NCBI RefSeq assembly: GCF_000196495.1
Contig: NC_011313.1
Location: forward strand, 992,001-1,056,000
Length of the DNA stretch: 64,000 nucleotides
Reading direction: 5' to 3'
Origin: Aliivibrio salmonicida LFI1238
GTDB lineage: Bacteria; Pseudomonadota; Gammaproteobacteria; Enterobacterales; Vibrionaceae
Below the pieces are notes generated by a model, which worked only from the letters and a program-made list of their open reading frames with translations, ran no database searches and was not told where the DNA came from. Within the stretch, counting starts at the first letter, position 1. Each line of letters begins with the position of its first letter. Below, piece after piece: positions 46,577 to 56,075 of the stretch. Made by a program: the position numbers and the translations under genes.

Positions 46577-48007
46577 TTATCGTTTTACTTTTGAATAAAA
46601 CTCATTGAGTGGCATCGGTTTAAAGTACAAGAAGCCTTGATGCGATGAGATGTTCAAATCATTCAGGATCTGTTTCTGATTCTTGTTTTCTACCCCTTCC
46701 GCCACCAGATTTATGTTCAAATTATTCGCCAGTAAAATGATGTTCTCTACTATTTTTAGGGACTGTTTGTTTGTTTCAATATCATCAATAAATGATTTAT
46801 CAATTTTCACAAAATCAAATTGGTAATAATTCAAATACTGCAATGATGAGTAGCCCGTTCCATAATCATCTAACGCAAACTTCACCCCTACCGCTCTGAA
46901 TTTTTGCATGTATGAGATGATTTTTTGTCTGTCTTCAAACTCAGTCGATTCTGTGAACTCTAATACCAATATAAACTTGTCACACAGCTGTTTGCACAGA
47001 AGAAATATCTCATCATCATATAAGCAATTTTCCGTTAAATTAACACTGATCCTTAACTCGCTTTTCGGGCTGTTTTGATAACACTCAATTAATTGACTTA
47101 ACAACGATTTTGTCATCGCATTCATCAAACCAAATTTTTCAATTTTAGGAATAAACTCAAGCGGTGAGATTATCCCCCCTTTTTCGGTTATCCAACGAGC
47201 AAGCACTTCTCCCCCGATAATGTGTTCTTTTTCATTTACTATCGGTTGCACAAATGGCTTTATATGATTGTGTTTTATCGCTTTTCTTAACGTAAAAAAA
47301 TCCAGATTAAACAGCGTACTTTTTACTGACAACGCTTTTAGTAATGCCATCACGAGCAATGAAATAACAATCACCAGCCTATTATCTATCAAATAATTCT
47401 TCACTGAAGACGCCGCATCGTACTTAAGTAAAATTAAGAAGTCATACTTTGCCGATGGGTAATTATCTTCCTCATTGGCTTTGTGCAATCCAAACTGATT
47501 CTCTTTTGATATCGTGTATTCTTGATTGGATAAAATGACGTTCCCCACTCGGCTTTCTTCTAAGTCAAAAGGAATGCCTTTCATGAAAAACTGAATGCCA
47601 TTGGCCTCATCATAACGATGATAATAAGAAATTGCAGGTAGTCCGGTTAATGAATCTTTTTCTTTTATATTAATTTCTTTTTCTGGAACTGCTTTTTTTG
47701 AGATATTCATTCCCACAATTGAGCTACAATAATATTGACCATTTCGAATAATAGAAATGCTATTTATCGTAGGACTTAATGCCACTATCTTTTGCAAAGG
47801 TAACATCATCTCTTGGCACGTCTGATCTTTAAGGTGAGTGAGTTCATCTATTGACACTTTTGCTTTATCAAACTTCAACTCAATATTTTTAACCGTGTTT
47901 TTAATGTTTGATTCAACATATTGCTGATAATCGACACAGATAGCACATTCAAACAAGATAAATATAACAATAACGCCAACTATATATTTATTAATAATAA
48001 ATTTCAT
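46577..48007 (-). CDS. CSS-motif/EAL cyclic di-GMP phosphodiesterase
   Basis: 476 residues. Two membrane helices (about 6-24 and 212-228) frame a periplasmic CSS-motif domain (Cys-Ser-Ser in YYCSSIVGMN), then an EAL domain with EVL in place of EAL (GGEVLARW), ISVNLTENCL, LEFTES, FALDDYGTGYSS, VKIDKSFID, AEGVEN and HQGFLYFKP. The metal and catalytic residues are all present, so it should hydrolyse cyclic di-GMP. CSS domains sense redox through disulfides. It ends immediately after the two diguanylate cyclases (1-base spacing). Confidence 0.88.
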   Translation of the reverse strand: MKFIINKYIVGVIVIFILFECAICVDYQQYVESNIKNTVKNIELKFDKAKVSIDELTHLKDQTCQEMMLPLQKIVALSPTINSISIIRNGQYYCSSIVGMNISKKAVPEKEINIKEKDSLTGLPAISYYHRYDEANGIQFFMKGIPFDLEESRVGNVILSNQEYTISKENQFGLHKANEEDNYPSAKYDFLILLKYDAASSVKNYLIDNRLVIVISLLVMALLKALSVKSTLFNLDFFTLRKAIKHNHIKPFVQPIVNEKEHIIGGEVLARWITEKGGIISPLEFIPKIEKFGLMNAMTKSLLSQLIECYQNSPKSELRISVNLTENCLYDDEIFLLCKQLCDKFILVLEFTESTEFEDRQKIISYMQKFRAVGVKFALDDYGTGYSSLQYLNYYQFDFVKIDKSFIDDIETNKQSLKIVENIILLANNLNINLVAEGVENKNQKQILNDLNISSHQGFLYFKPMPLNEFYSKVKR

Positions 48008-49324
48008 TTAGATTACATCTTCTAATACAGTAACCCTGTTTCTACCAGAGTTTTTTGATTGATATAATGCAGTATCTGCTATCTTAAATGCTTTTTTAAA
48101 AGACATTTTTTTTCCCATTGTCGCACCAATAGAAACTGAAACACAGATCCTAGCAATAGGCTTCACATCGATTGACCTTCGAATCGCCTCTGCTCGTTTC
48201 AGTAGTTCACTATCCGATATATGATTAAGAACAATAATAAACTCTTCACCACCCCATCGAATCGCCATATCACCTCTTCTCACGTGTTTTTTAATTCGAT
48301 GACAAACTTCTTTAATTACTAGATCGCCGTGAAAGTGACCATATTGATCATTAATTGCTTTAAAATTATCAATATCGATGATGATTATCGATTTTCCTGA
48401 AGTTCGATTCAGTTTTTCTTCCTGAAAATCACGTAGATATAATCCTGTCATATTATCTAACCGATAATAATATAGAAATCGATATAGAGAACTCTTAATT
48501 AAAAATAGCACACATGTTACAACAAAGGAAACACCTAAACTTAACATCAATAAACTCACCATGTTTATAGATAGAATTATTTTGTTACTTATCGGAGTAC
48601 AAGGTATATCAATCAAATCACTGGATAAGGAGAGGACATGATCACTGTCATAGTTCAAAAAACTGTATCTTTTTTTATTAAAATCATTTAACCAATTTGA
48701 AAAAACACCGACTTTCATGTCCAAAAGAAATATAGCTCTTAATTTCTTATTTTCATAAATTGGATAAAATATACTTCTAACATTTTTACCTGTAAATTGC
48801 TCTATATAAGGTTCTGTTAATTTAAGATCACATTGAGCAAAAGCTTGATAACCTTTTGACATATTTTCGTTATCTAGAATCCTATCAATCCAACTTAAAT
48901 CAGATACTTCTTTAGAGTTCAATCTAACATGAACTTCATGCAATGGCTTAAAATGAGCAATGTTAATATTAGATTCAAGTCTTTCTAGGATCGCTATACT
49001 CCAATAATCATCACCAATATAGTTTCTCAACTCTGCCTCTAATAAATTAATACCACTAGATAATTTTTTCACCTTACTGTCTTCATCAACCATAATAGAA
49101 ACATTATCACGTACATAAGTTCCTTTATTAAGATCTATCATCGTTGTATTTAAATAGAAAGGCGTAATCTTTCTAACTGTATCATACAGCTTTGTGATTT
49201 TTTCATGAAACTCCATTCTAAATGAATTAGCTTCTAATTTGTTATATTGATATAATATACAAAAATACAATAGAAACAAGAATAAGAATACCTTCAAATA
49301 AGTATTATCCATTATCTTACGCAT
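48008..49324 (-). CDS. Membrane diguanylate cyclase (GGEEF) with periplasmic sensor
   Basis: 438 residues: N-terminal helix (VFLFLFLLYFCILYQY), periplasmic region of about 220 residues, second helix (MVSLLMLSLGVSFVVTCVLFLI), then GGDEF domain (about 275-435) with IIDIDNFKAINDQYGHFHGD and RWGGEEFIIVL. It abuts the EAL gene by its stop (48008), so synthesis and breakdown of cyclic di-GMP lie in one operon. It resembles the next gene in architecture: a tandem duplication. Confidence 0.88.
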   Translation of the reverse strand: MRKIMDNTYLKVFLFLFLLYFCILYQYNKLEANSFRMEFHEKITKLYDTVRKITPFYLNTTMIDLNKGTYVRDNVSIMVDEDSKVKKLSSGINLLEAELRNYIGDDYWSIAILERLESNINIAHFKPLHEVHVRLNSKEVSDLSWIDRILDNENMSKGYQAFAQCDLKLTEPYIEQFTGKNVRSIFYPIYENKKLRAIFLLDMKVGVFSNWLNDFNKKRYSFLNYDSDHVLSLSSDLIDIPCTPISNKIILSINMVSLLMLSLGVSFVVTCVLFLIKSSLYRFLYYYRLDNMTGLYLRDFQEEKLNRTSGKSIIIIDIDNFKAINDQYGHFHGDLVIKEVCHRIKKHVRRGDMAIRWGGEEFIIVLNHISDSELLKRAEAIRRSIDVKPIARICVSVSIGATMGKKMSFKKAFKIADTALYQSKNSGRNRVTVLEDVI

Positions 49325-49345
49325 TGTATTTATTCCTATCTAAAG

Positions 49346-50608
49346 TCACACGATTACGCCCCATTTTTTTGATTGATAAAGGGCCCTATCTGCTCTTTTT
49401 ATCGCTTCAAAAGCCAATTCAGATTCTTGCTGTTCAGAGCCTCCAATAGAAATTGTAATATCCATATCTTCTATTCGTTCATTTTCTATTCTTGCTCTAA
49501 TCATTTCAGCTTTATTTTTAAAAGAATTAAAATCCATTTGATAGAAAATAATAACAAACTCCTCACCACCCCACCGAATCGCAATATCATGATCTCTAAT
49601 GCTCTCTTTTATACGTTGGGTTACGACTTTGATGACTTGATCACCAACATCATGTCCATAGTTATCATTAACTAGTTTAAAGTAGTCTATATCTATAATT
49701 AGGAAAAAAGCTTTCTCTACTCGTTTCAATTTATTCTCAATAAAATCTCGACGCAAAAAACCGGTCATCCGATCATTACATTGAACACGGTGAATTCTTA
49801 GATAAAAACGATATAAAAATGTCGCAAATACATAAATAACAGAAGTAATATAAAAACTAATCGCTAACAGTTTGAATATATCTATACTCACAGTTAATGA
49901 TGCATTATTTAATGTGTACGGTATTTTTATATTAAATGTAGCCCAATCAAATCCTTTAGCTTCAGTAATATATCTCCATTTTTTATTACTAAAGTCATTA
50001 ACTAATGAATCGTTCCAACCGTCTTTAATATCAACAATAATTACAGACACTAAGTCTGAATTTAAATAGATCGGATATATAACAGAATATATTTTTTCAT
50101 TTGATAAGTTTTCTTTATAAACATCTGTTATTCTTATATCATCATTATGAAACCCTTTATAAGTTTCATTTAAACCTTCTAGTTCTACTATACGGTCTAA
50201 CATTAATGTATCATTTTTTGATTCGTAATTAATTTTAATATAATTATCTCTTAACGGTTTATAGTAGGCATTTCCCGTATATTCATCATCTACATCATGA
50301 ATTTTTTCAAAAATAGCAACCGTCCATATATATTTTTTATTCATAACTTCAGATAAAATTTGATACAATAAACTTATTGCTGGTGATAATACTTTTACCT
50401 TTCCGGTCTTATTTACAATAACACCTACGTTATTGTCTTCTTTATAAACACCCGAGTTCCTTATTGTTTCATTTGCATTAATATAATAGCTATGAGTTCG
50501 CTTAGTTATATCCACTAGCTCTTGATATTTAATATTAATTTTCTTTTCTAAAATTTCAATCGATAATGCATTGTAATAGAACAAAGATGAGAACATTCCA
50601 AAAAACAA
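49346..50608 (-). CDS. Second membrane diguanylate cyclase (GGEEF), start codon uncertain
   Basis: 420 residues from a TTG at 50608. Same architecture as its neighbour: N-terminal hydrophobic stretch (FFGMFSSLFYYNALSI), sensor, helix near 250, GGDEF domain with LIIDIDYFKLVNDNYGHDVGD and RWGGEEFVIIFY. The frame continues upstream for 13 codons (KYFFKLCLFFVLFF), clearly part of the first helix, to an in-frame stop without any ATG or GTG; the true start may be lost or non-standard. Confidence 0.75.
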   Translation of the reverse strand: MFFGMFSSLFYYNALSIEILEKKINIKYQELVDITKRTHSYYINANETIRNSGVYKEDNNVGVIVNKTGKVKVLSPAISLLYQILSEVMNKKYIWTVAIFEKIHDVDDEYTGNAYYKPLRDNYIKINYESKNDTLMLDRIVELEGLNETYKGFHNDDIRITDVYKENLSNEKIYSVIYPIYLNSDLVSVIIVDIKDGWNDSLVNDFSNKKWRYITEAKGFDWATFNIKIPYTLNNASLTVSIDIFKLLAISFYITSVIYVFATFLYRFYLRIHRVQCNDRMTGFLRRDFIENKLKRVEKAFFLIIDIDYFKLVNDNYGHDVGDQVIKVVTQRIKESIRDHDIAIRWGGEEFVIIFYQMDFNSFKNKAEMIRARIENERIEDMDITISIGGSEQQESELAFEAIKRADRALYQSKKWGVIV

Positions 50609-50687
50609 AACGAAAAATAAGCAAAGTTTAAAAAAATATTTTCTTTATATTATTCATAGATTTTATTATTTATCACTAATCATTTAT

Positions 50688-50719
50688 AATTAAATGCAGC
50701 ATAAATTAAATGCAGCATA
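50688..50719. repeat. Tandem duplication of a 16-bp unit
   Basis: AATTAAATGCAGCATA occurs twice in a row and a third copy begins (AATTA). Lies in the gap between the diguanylate cyclase and the CorC-like gene. Probably slippage; no function seen. Confidence 0.7.
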
Positions 50720-50849
50720 AATTAGATAGCATGATGCACTACAAATGAAAGCACTCATACGATCCATCATCGCTTTCAACATATCCTTTATTTTTTTAAT
50801 AAAAATCTCAGTAAATAGCACGATCAAAAAATTGCTACTGGTTTTATTT

Positions 50850-52130
50850 TTAAATCTGAGTAACTCGTACTTTACTTGCTCTGTTATTATCAATCGAGAG
50901 TACTTCAAAATTCCATTCTTGGTATTGAACTGAATCACCAATCGTTGGAACATTACTCGTTAACCACATAAACATACCAGTTAAGGTTTGATAATCTGCC
51001 TCTTTCTCTTCAGGCAATGTTTTTAGATTTAATGTGTCTTTTAATACCGTGATTGGGATGGACCCATCAAGTACCCATTCTTCATCTGATACTTGATCAG
51101 CCCATGAATCATTTGGGTTTTCTGACTTAAATTCACCCGCAAGCGCTTCCAATAAATCTTTTTGAGTCACAATACCTTGAGCATCACCGTATTCATCCAC
51201 AACAAGCGCAATTTCTTCGCCTGTGGTTCTTAATAACTCAAGCAATTGGCTGCCGAATTTGTTCTCTAGAATCGTTAAACATGGTAATAAGTTACGCATT
51301 ACCCATTTTGTACGATGTTCTTGATGAGACGCTTTTAATAAGAATCGAGACGTTGTGAAACCCAGAACGTGATCCATGCCACCGCGTGTTACGGGATAGA
51401 TTGAATAGTCTGAACGCAACAATTTAGGTAAGTTTTCATCCCACGATTGTTCAATATCAAAATAGACTAATTCACTTCTTGGCGTCATTAATGAAGCGAC
51501 TTTTCTATCATCTAAATGGAAGATATTGCGCATCATTGTGTGTTCTTGTTTTTCTATCACGCCTTGCTCTGATCCTTCATGCAATAATGCATGAATATCA
51601 TCTTCAGTAATCGATGCTTCATCCGTGTTAGAACGGCCAAACAAACGCAATATCCCATTGGTAGAAATAGACAATAGGAAGACAAACGGTCTAGAGATTA
51701 ATGCAAGCAACCCAATAGGGCCTGCAATTAACGTCGAGATACGCTCTGCATGGAACTGAGCGATACGTTTTGGTACAAGCTCACCCACAACAATAGAAAC
51801 GTACGTAATAATAACTACCGTTGAGATTGTTGAAATCGTCGGTGCAAGGGTTGCTGGAACGCCTAAGGATATAATCAACTCAGACAATGGACCCGCAAGG
51901 GCGGCTTCGCCCAAAATACCGTTAAGGATACCAATAACGGTAATACCTATTTGTACGGTAGATAAAAATTGTGTTGGGTCTTCACCCAGTTTTATCGCTC
52001 TTGCCGCAGACTTACTTCCTTCTGCCGCTAATTTTTGTAATCGACTCTTTTTTGCTGTCATCAATGCAATTTCTGACATAGCAAACACACCATTAATCAC
52101 AATTAAAAAAAGTAAAATGGCAATATCCAA
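50850..52130 (-). CDS. CNNM/CorC-type (TlyC-like) membrane protein with CBS domains
   Basis: 426 residues. DUF21/CNNM domain with four helices (about 1-170: LFLIVINGVFAMSEIALMTAKKSRL; VGELVPKRIAQ), two CBS domains (about 215-330; VASLMTPRSELVYFD, IALVVDEYGDAQGIVTQKDLLEAL) and a CorC_HlyC C-terminal domain. Family members transport or regulate Mg2+/Na+/Co2+. Often mis-named haemolysin. Confidence 0.88.
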   Translation of the reverse strand: MDIAILLFLIVINGVFAMSEIALMTAKKSRLQKLAAEGSKSAARAIKLGEDPTQFLSTVQIGITVIGILNGILGEAALAGPLSELIISLGVPATLAPTISTISTVVIITYVSIVVGELVPKRIAQFHAERISTLIAGPIGLLALISRPFVFLLSISTNGILRLFGRSNTDEASITEDDIHALLHEGSEQGVIEKQEHTMMRNIFHLDDRKVASLMTPRSELVYFDIEQSWDENLPKLLRSDYSIYPVTRGGMDHVLGFTTSRFLLKASHQEHRTKWVMRNLLPCLTILENKFGSQLLELLRTTGEEIALVVDEYGDAQGIVTQKDLLEALAGEFKSENPNDSWADQVSDEEWVLDGSIPITVLKDTLNLKTLPEEKEADYQTLTGMFMWLTSNVPTIGDSVQYQEWNFEVLSIDNNRASKVRVTQI

Positions 52131-52210
52131 TGTAAACCTCTAACTAATAAATAGACTATTACAGCTAAAATAGGCTGTAATTTTTATATTCTTATATTCC
52201 TGATTTGCGA

Positions 52211-52236
52211 TTAGGTCAATAACTATATTGACCTAA
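52211..52236. repeat. Perfect 11-bp inverted repeat in the corC upstream region
   Basis: TTAGGTCAATA, loop ACTA, TATTGACCTAA. Lies about 80 bases upstream of the corC-like start and downstream of the acetyltransferase stop. It lacks a T run on the minus strand, so it is a candidate operator or mRNA structure rather than a terminator for the acetyltransferase; on the plus strand TTTT follows. Confidence 0.55.
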
Positions 52237-52322
52237 TTTTAAACGGCTGTTAATAAAGTTATATATAAATTAATAATATAATATTTATCGACAAGTTAAC
52301 CTCAAAAATGGCGTATATACTG

Positions 52323-52874
52323 TTAATTTTGATCGAGTCGTTTAATTAATTTTGCGGGTACTCCACCATAAAGGCAATCCGCAGGTACATCATGATTAAC
52401 GACTGAATTTGCCGCAACGACCGATCGAGCCCCGATGGTGACGCCTTGGTTTATTACGACACTGCCCCCGATCCACACATCATCTTCAACAACGATTGGC
52501 TTACAAAAAGTCTCCCAACGTCGACGACTTTGATAATCAAGCGAGTGTGATGCCGTATAAAACTGAACATTAGGCGCAATCAATACATTATTACCAATGG
52601 TTATTGAGCCTCCATCAAGCATGATCACATTCATATTAATAAACGTTTGGTTACCAATAGAAATCGTTTTACCAAACTCACATGAGAACGGAGATTGAAT
52701 AACGCTTTGACCAAATTGAGTAAACAATTCACTAAGTAGCTCACTGCGCTTAAGTTGATCCGTTGCTTGGTTAAACGCAGATAAGGTTTGAGTGGCGCGA
52801 GTTCTAATGGCATCTATTTCAGGATCGCCACCATTAAATATCTGTCCATTTATCATTTTCTCAAACTCTGTCAT
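52323..52874 (-). CDS. Maltose/galactoside O-acetyltransferase-like hexapeptide protein
   Basis: 183 residues with left-handed beta-helix hexapeptide repeats (IGNQTFINMNVIMLDGGSITIGNNVLIAPNVQFY; DVWIGGSVVINQGVTIGARSVVAANSVV) and the N-terminal Mac domain (MINGQIFNGGDPEIDAIR). The catalytic His is in the ASHSLDYQSR segment. Transfers acetyl from acetyl-CoA to sugars. Normal length for the family. Confidence 0.88.
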   Translation of the reverse strand: MTEFEKMINGQIFNGGDPEIDAIRTRATQTLSAFNQATDQLKRSELLSELFTQFGQSVIQSPFSCEFGKTISIGNQTFINMNVIMLDGGSITIGNNVLIAPNVQFYTASHSLDYQSRRRWETFCKPIVVEDDVWIGGSVVINQGVTIGARSVVAANSVVNHDVPADCLYGGVPAKLIKRLDQN

Positions 52875-52995
52875 TTTTCTTCCTTAATCAAAAAAATCGA
52901 ATAGACCTATGGTTAAGTCTATTCGATTAGAGTTAAATAAAAAGAGCACAAACTCGAATAAAAAACTTCCTATTTTTATTCTTTCTTTATTCGAA

Positions 52996-54374
52996 TCACA
53001 CGTGGTTTGTGTGCTGAAGAATAGCCGCTAATGGCATTGGTTGTATTATTTTTTGTGTTTTTAAATGATTCCAAACCATTGGCGCAATACACACTATCAA
53101 CGCGATGTTTGAAATTGGCATCGCTAGCCATACTCCATCAATACCAAACCATTTAGGTAGTATAAGTAAAAATGGCAATTGAATAATAATATTACTGATT
53201 GAGATCACCATTGCCTTCTTACCTTCATTCACCGATAGGAAATAAATCGTCACCAACACAATAATGCCATCTAAGAAAATAGCGAATAAATGGTAACGAA
53301 TACCAACAATGGTTTCCGCGATTAATGATTGATCACCATTTGTAAATAAAGCCGTCGTAAATTCTGGTGAAATATTCAATATACCGACCCAAGCAATGCC
53401 TGTAATTGTGACCCACTTGAGTGCCAATTTAAATATTTGGTACACCTTCTTGTTTTCTTGTGATCCAAAATAGTAACTGATCGGCGGCTGTGCGCCTTCC
53501 GCAATGCCTTGGGCAAGAAGGTAATACAACATAAATAGGTAGCCAACTATCGCATATGCCCCGACTGTCGTTGCCGAGCCATAATGCATCATTAACGCGT
53601 TATGCATAGCAACCACAAAACTGCCGTACATATACATAACCAATGCCGAAGAGCCTAACGCTAAAGATTGCTTTGCCTTATTACACGAGAAAACAACACT
53701 TCTTTCATCGTCAATTGAATACTTGATCGCTTAGTAAAGAAATAATGAATACCAAGCACTGTAACAACCGCTTGTGCAATCAACGTTGCTAATGCTGCCC
53801 CTGATAACCCTAAGCCCATCACACCGATAAATAGATAATCCAGTACGATATTAATTAATGCACCAACCACCAATAAAAAAGTCGCTACATTCGGTGATTC
53901 ATCGTTTCTCACCAGCATTGGTAAAGCCGTTGCACACGCAGTAAAGAATCCACCAAACATTAAGATATTGATGTAATCCATCGCAAACTTAAAGTTTTTA
54001 CCTTCAGCCCCTTGGGCATACAAAATATTTTCAGCCAAAAAGACAATACAAATAATCGCAATAAGGCTTAATATGACGAGTAACCAAAACCCTGTCGTTA
54101 ACGCGACTTTTGTTTTTTCTAATTTATTTTGGCCCCGATAAATAGACATAACACTGCCGGTTCCCATACCTATCATGACACCCAAAGCGCCTAATATGCA
54201 TATTGCTGGCCACGCCATATTAATACCAGCCAGCCCTTCAAATCCGATATAGTGACCCACAAAGATCCCATCGATAATTTGATACAGTCCACTCACCACC
54301 ATTGCAGCTATAGAAGGGATGGCATAACGCCAAAAAGTACGAGTAATGGATGAATCTGCATGAAATGTTGTCAT
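52996..54374 (-). pseudogene. MATE-family efflux transporter, frameshifted
   Basis: The first 237 codons (from ATG 54374) give the first MATE half (YAIPSIAAMVVSGLYQIIDGIFVG; GMGTGSVMSIYRGQNK; six helices). They end at VLFSRVIRQSNL. The other frame continues (AKQSLALGSSALVMYMYGSFVV) into the second half from 53643 to 52996 with GIAEGAQPPISYYFG. A one-base indel near 53665-53695 explains the break. Family: Na+ or H+-coupled drug efflux. Both halves are otherwise intact, so the lesion is young or a sequencing error. Confidence 0.85.
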
Positions 54375-54581
54375 AATTTACCTCAGTAACAACAATGAAT
54401 TGAGGCGATTCTATGACAGTATTTAAGATTGAAAAAGTTGGTATCCATCCGGTTTTCGGATAGATTGAGCGTTATTAATAACGATTGATGCTTTACGCTT
54501 ATTGACAGTCACAAACTGTGTTATAAGCTTATGATATAGATAAATTTATATTAGTTAAATACAGAGACAAAGGGCTGAATT

Positions 54582-55025
54582 ATGGTTTCTAAATGGGCAA
54601 AACGATTTTTCCAGATGGCTGAATTAGTCGGCTCTTGGAGTAAAGATCCCTCAACGCAAGTGGGTGCTGTCATAACAAAGCACAATCGCATTGTGTCTGT
54701 CGGATTCAACGGATACCCTCACGGCGTATCAGACAGTGCTGATACCGATGATCGCGAATTGAAGTATTTAAAAACACTTCATGCAGAAGAGAATGCGATT
54801 TTATTCGCTAAGCGTGATTTAGAAGATTGCGATATTTGGGTAACCCATTTCCCTTGCCCTAACTGTGCGGCAAAAATCATTCAAACAGGTATTTCAAAAG
54901 TGTATTGCCCAGAGCAAACGGAAGATTTCTTATCTCGTTGGGGTGAGAAGATCCAGATCAGCCAAGACATGTTTTCACAAGCAGGTGTAGAAGTCACTTG
55001 GCTACCGCTCGATGCATTAAAATAA
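54582..55025 (+). CDS. Deoxycytidylate (dCMP) deaminase-like zinc enzyme
   Basis: 147 residues, cytidine/deoxycytidylate deaminase fold: zinc motif HAEENAI and PCPNCAAKI, plus the PSTQVGAVI and NGYPHGV segments of the ComEB/dCMP-deaminase group. Converts dCMP to dUMP for thymidylate synthesis. The ATG follows AGAGACAAAGGGC. A terminator follows directly. Confidence 0.85.
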   Translation: MVSKWAKRFFQMAELVGSWSKDPSTQVGAVITKHNRIVSVGFNGYPHGVSDSADTDDRELKYLKTLHAEENAILFAKRDLEDCDIWVTHFPCPNCAAKIIQTGISKVYCPEQTEDFLSRWGEKIQISQDMFSQAGVEVTWLPLDALK

Positions 55026-55028
55026 AAA

Positions 55029-55060
55029 ATCGGATAAGTTAATTACTTATCCGATAATTT
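55029..55060. terminator. Rho-independent terminator after the dCMP deaminase gene
   Basis: ATCGGATAAGT, loop TAATT, ACTTATCCGAT followed by AATTTTT; A6 on the other side, so it can act both ways. The remaining 200 bases to luxI are AT-rich with no gene visible. Confidence 0.82.
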
Positions 55061-55261
55061 TTACCCAATTAACAAAAATATAATCATAGAAATAAACACA
55101 AAGAATATCTCTTTGTTTATCTAAAATTATTCTGTTAAATATTACTTCTATTTTCTTTATCTAAACTATTAGAGAATTACAACTAATAAATCGCCACAAT
55201 TTATTAACCACAATAATTTACTAAAGAATTATTTTTATAGTTATGCCAACTTACGTTATTA

Positions 55262-55843
55262 TTATATTAATACAGCCTTTTTAAATTGTTCATTAATCGG
55301 CATTGATAAAACGACCGATTTTGTTTCACCTAATAGATGTACTTGTTCATCGCCAATACGGTGACAAGGCACTTTAATTCGCTTTAAAAAACGCTCAATT
55401 GCTGTCGATGTAACTGTTACATATTCAGTAATTCCATGGCTTATTGCGTGTATATAGATCGCTTCAAAAAGCTTCATTGTGATTTCGCTTGCTGACTCAT
55501 TCATTTTTGAACTATGTTTTCCAACAGCAAAACGACTTAATTCCACAACGCTAGGATCGTTTGGCGCAGCTTGATCACCAAGTAATTCAGGGAATACTGT
55601 TTTCAACATATAATCACCTGTCGTTGGTATTAAACGCCAGCATCCATTTACCTTTTCAGCATCATCACAAGCGTATATATATGCCGCTTCAGAGTTATCA
55701 TATTGATCGGATTCAAGATCATTTTCTGAAAGTAAGTCCCATTGTAATCTTTGTTTAAACACTTGATAACGTAGACTAAGTATTCCATTGTATTCATGCA
55801 TAGGAATAGTAGTAAACTCGGATTTTCTTATCATTATTGTCAT
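55262..55843 (-). CDS. luxI: Acyl-homoserine-lactone synthase LuxI
   Basis: 193 residues, the same length as V. fischeri LuxI and closely similar throughout (start MTIMIRKSEF; LSLRYQVFKQRLQWDL with the conserved R and W; DQYDNSEAAYIYA; GCWRLIPTTGDYM; ELSRFAVGK). It makes N-acyl-homoserine lactones, in V. fischeri 3-oxo-C6-HSL, from S-adenosylmethionine and acyl-ACP. A lux box and a TATAGT -10 element lie upstream. Unlike in V. fischeri, luxI is not the first gene of the luxCDABEG operon. Confidence 0.97.
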   Translation of the reverse strand: MTIMIRKSEFTTIPMHEYNGILSLRYQVFKQRLQWDLLSENDLESDQYDNSEAAYIYACDDAEKVNGCWRLIPTTGDYMLKTVFPELLGDQAAPNDPSVVELSRFAVGKHSSKMNESASEITMKLFEAIYIHAISHGITEYVTVTSTAIERFLKRIKVPCHRIGDEQVHLLGETKSVVLSMPINEQFKKAVLI

Positions 55844-55869
55844 CCTGACCCCCTTTAATCTTTTAACTG

Positions 55870-55917
55870 ACTATAGCAGGCAAATTTACTCCTTATAACC
55901 TGTACAATATTACAGGA
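55870..55917 (-). promoter_or_regulatory. luxI promoter: lux box and -10 element
   Basis: Lux box ACCTGTACAATATTACAGGA at 55898-55917, close to the V. fischeri lux box (ACCTGTAGGATCGTACAGGT). On the minus strand TATAGT (55870-55875) lies 22 bases from its edge, the position expected for a -10 with the lux box centred near -42. LuxR-AHL should activate luxI here. Confidence 0.88.
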
Positions 55918-56075
55918 ATGAATCTTATTTTTAGAGCACAGAATCATCTTTAATGTGTGAGCAAAATCGGATTTATGACGAATTATTCTCTCTAATAATT
56001 TAATTTAATGTTATATACAACATTAACACTTAATGGGTAATAACACCGCTGTACCGTCAAGTAAAGGACACAGAT

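Noticed and set aside
55956..55971. CRP site in the luxR2-luxI gap (TGTGA GCAAAA TCGGA)
   Set aside because: Only the left half matches well; the right half has two mismatches, so it is not listed as a site.
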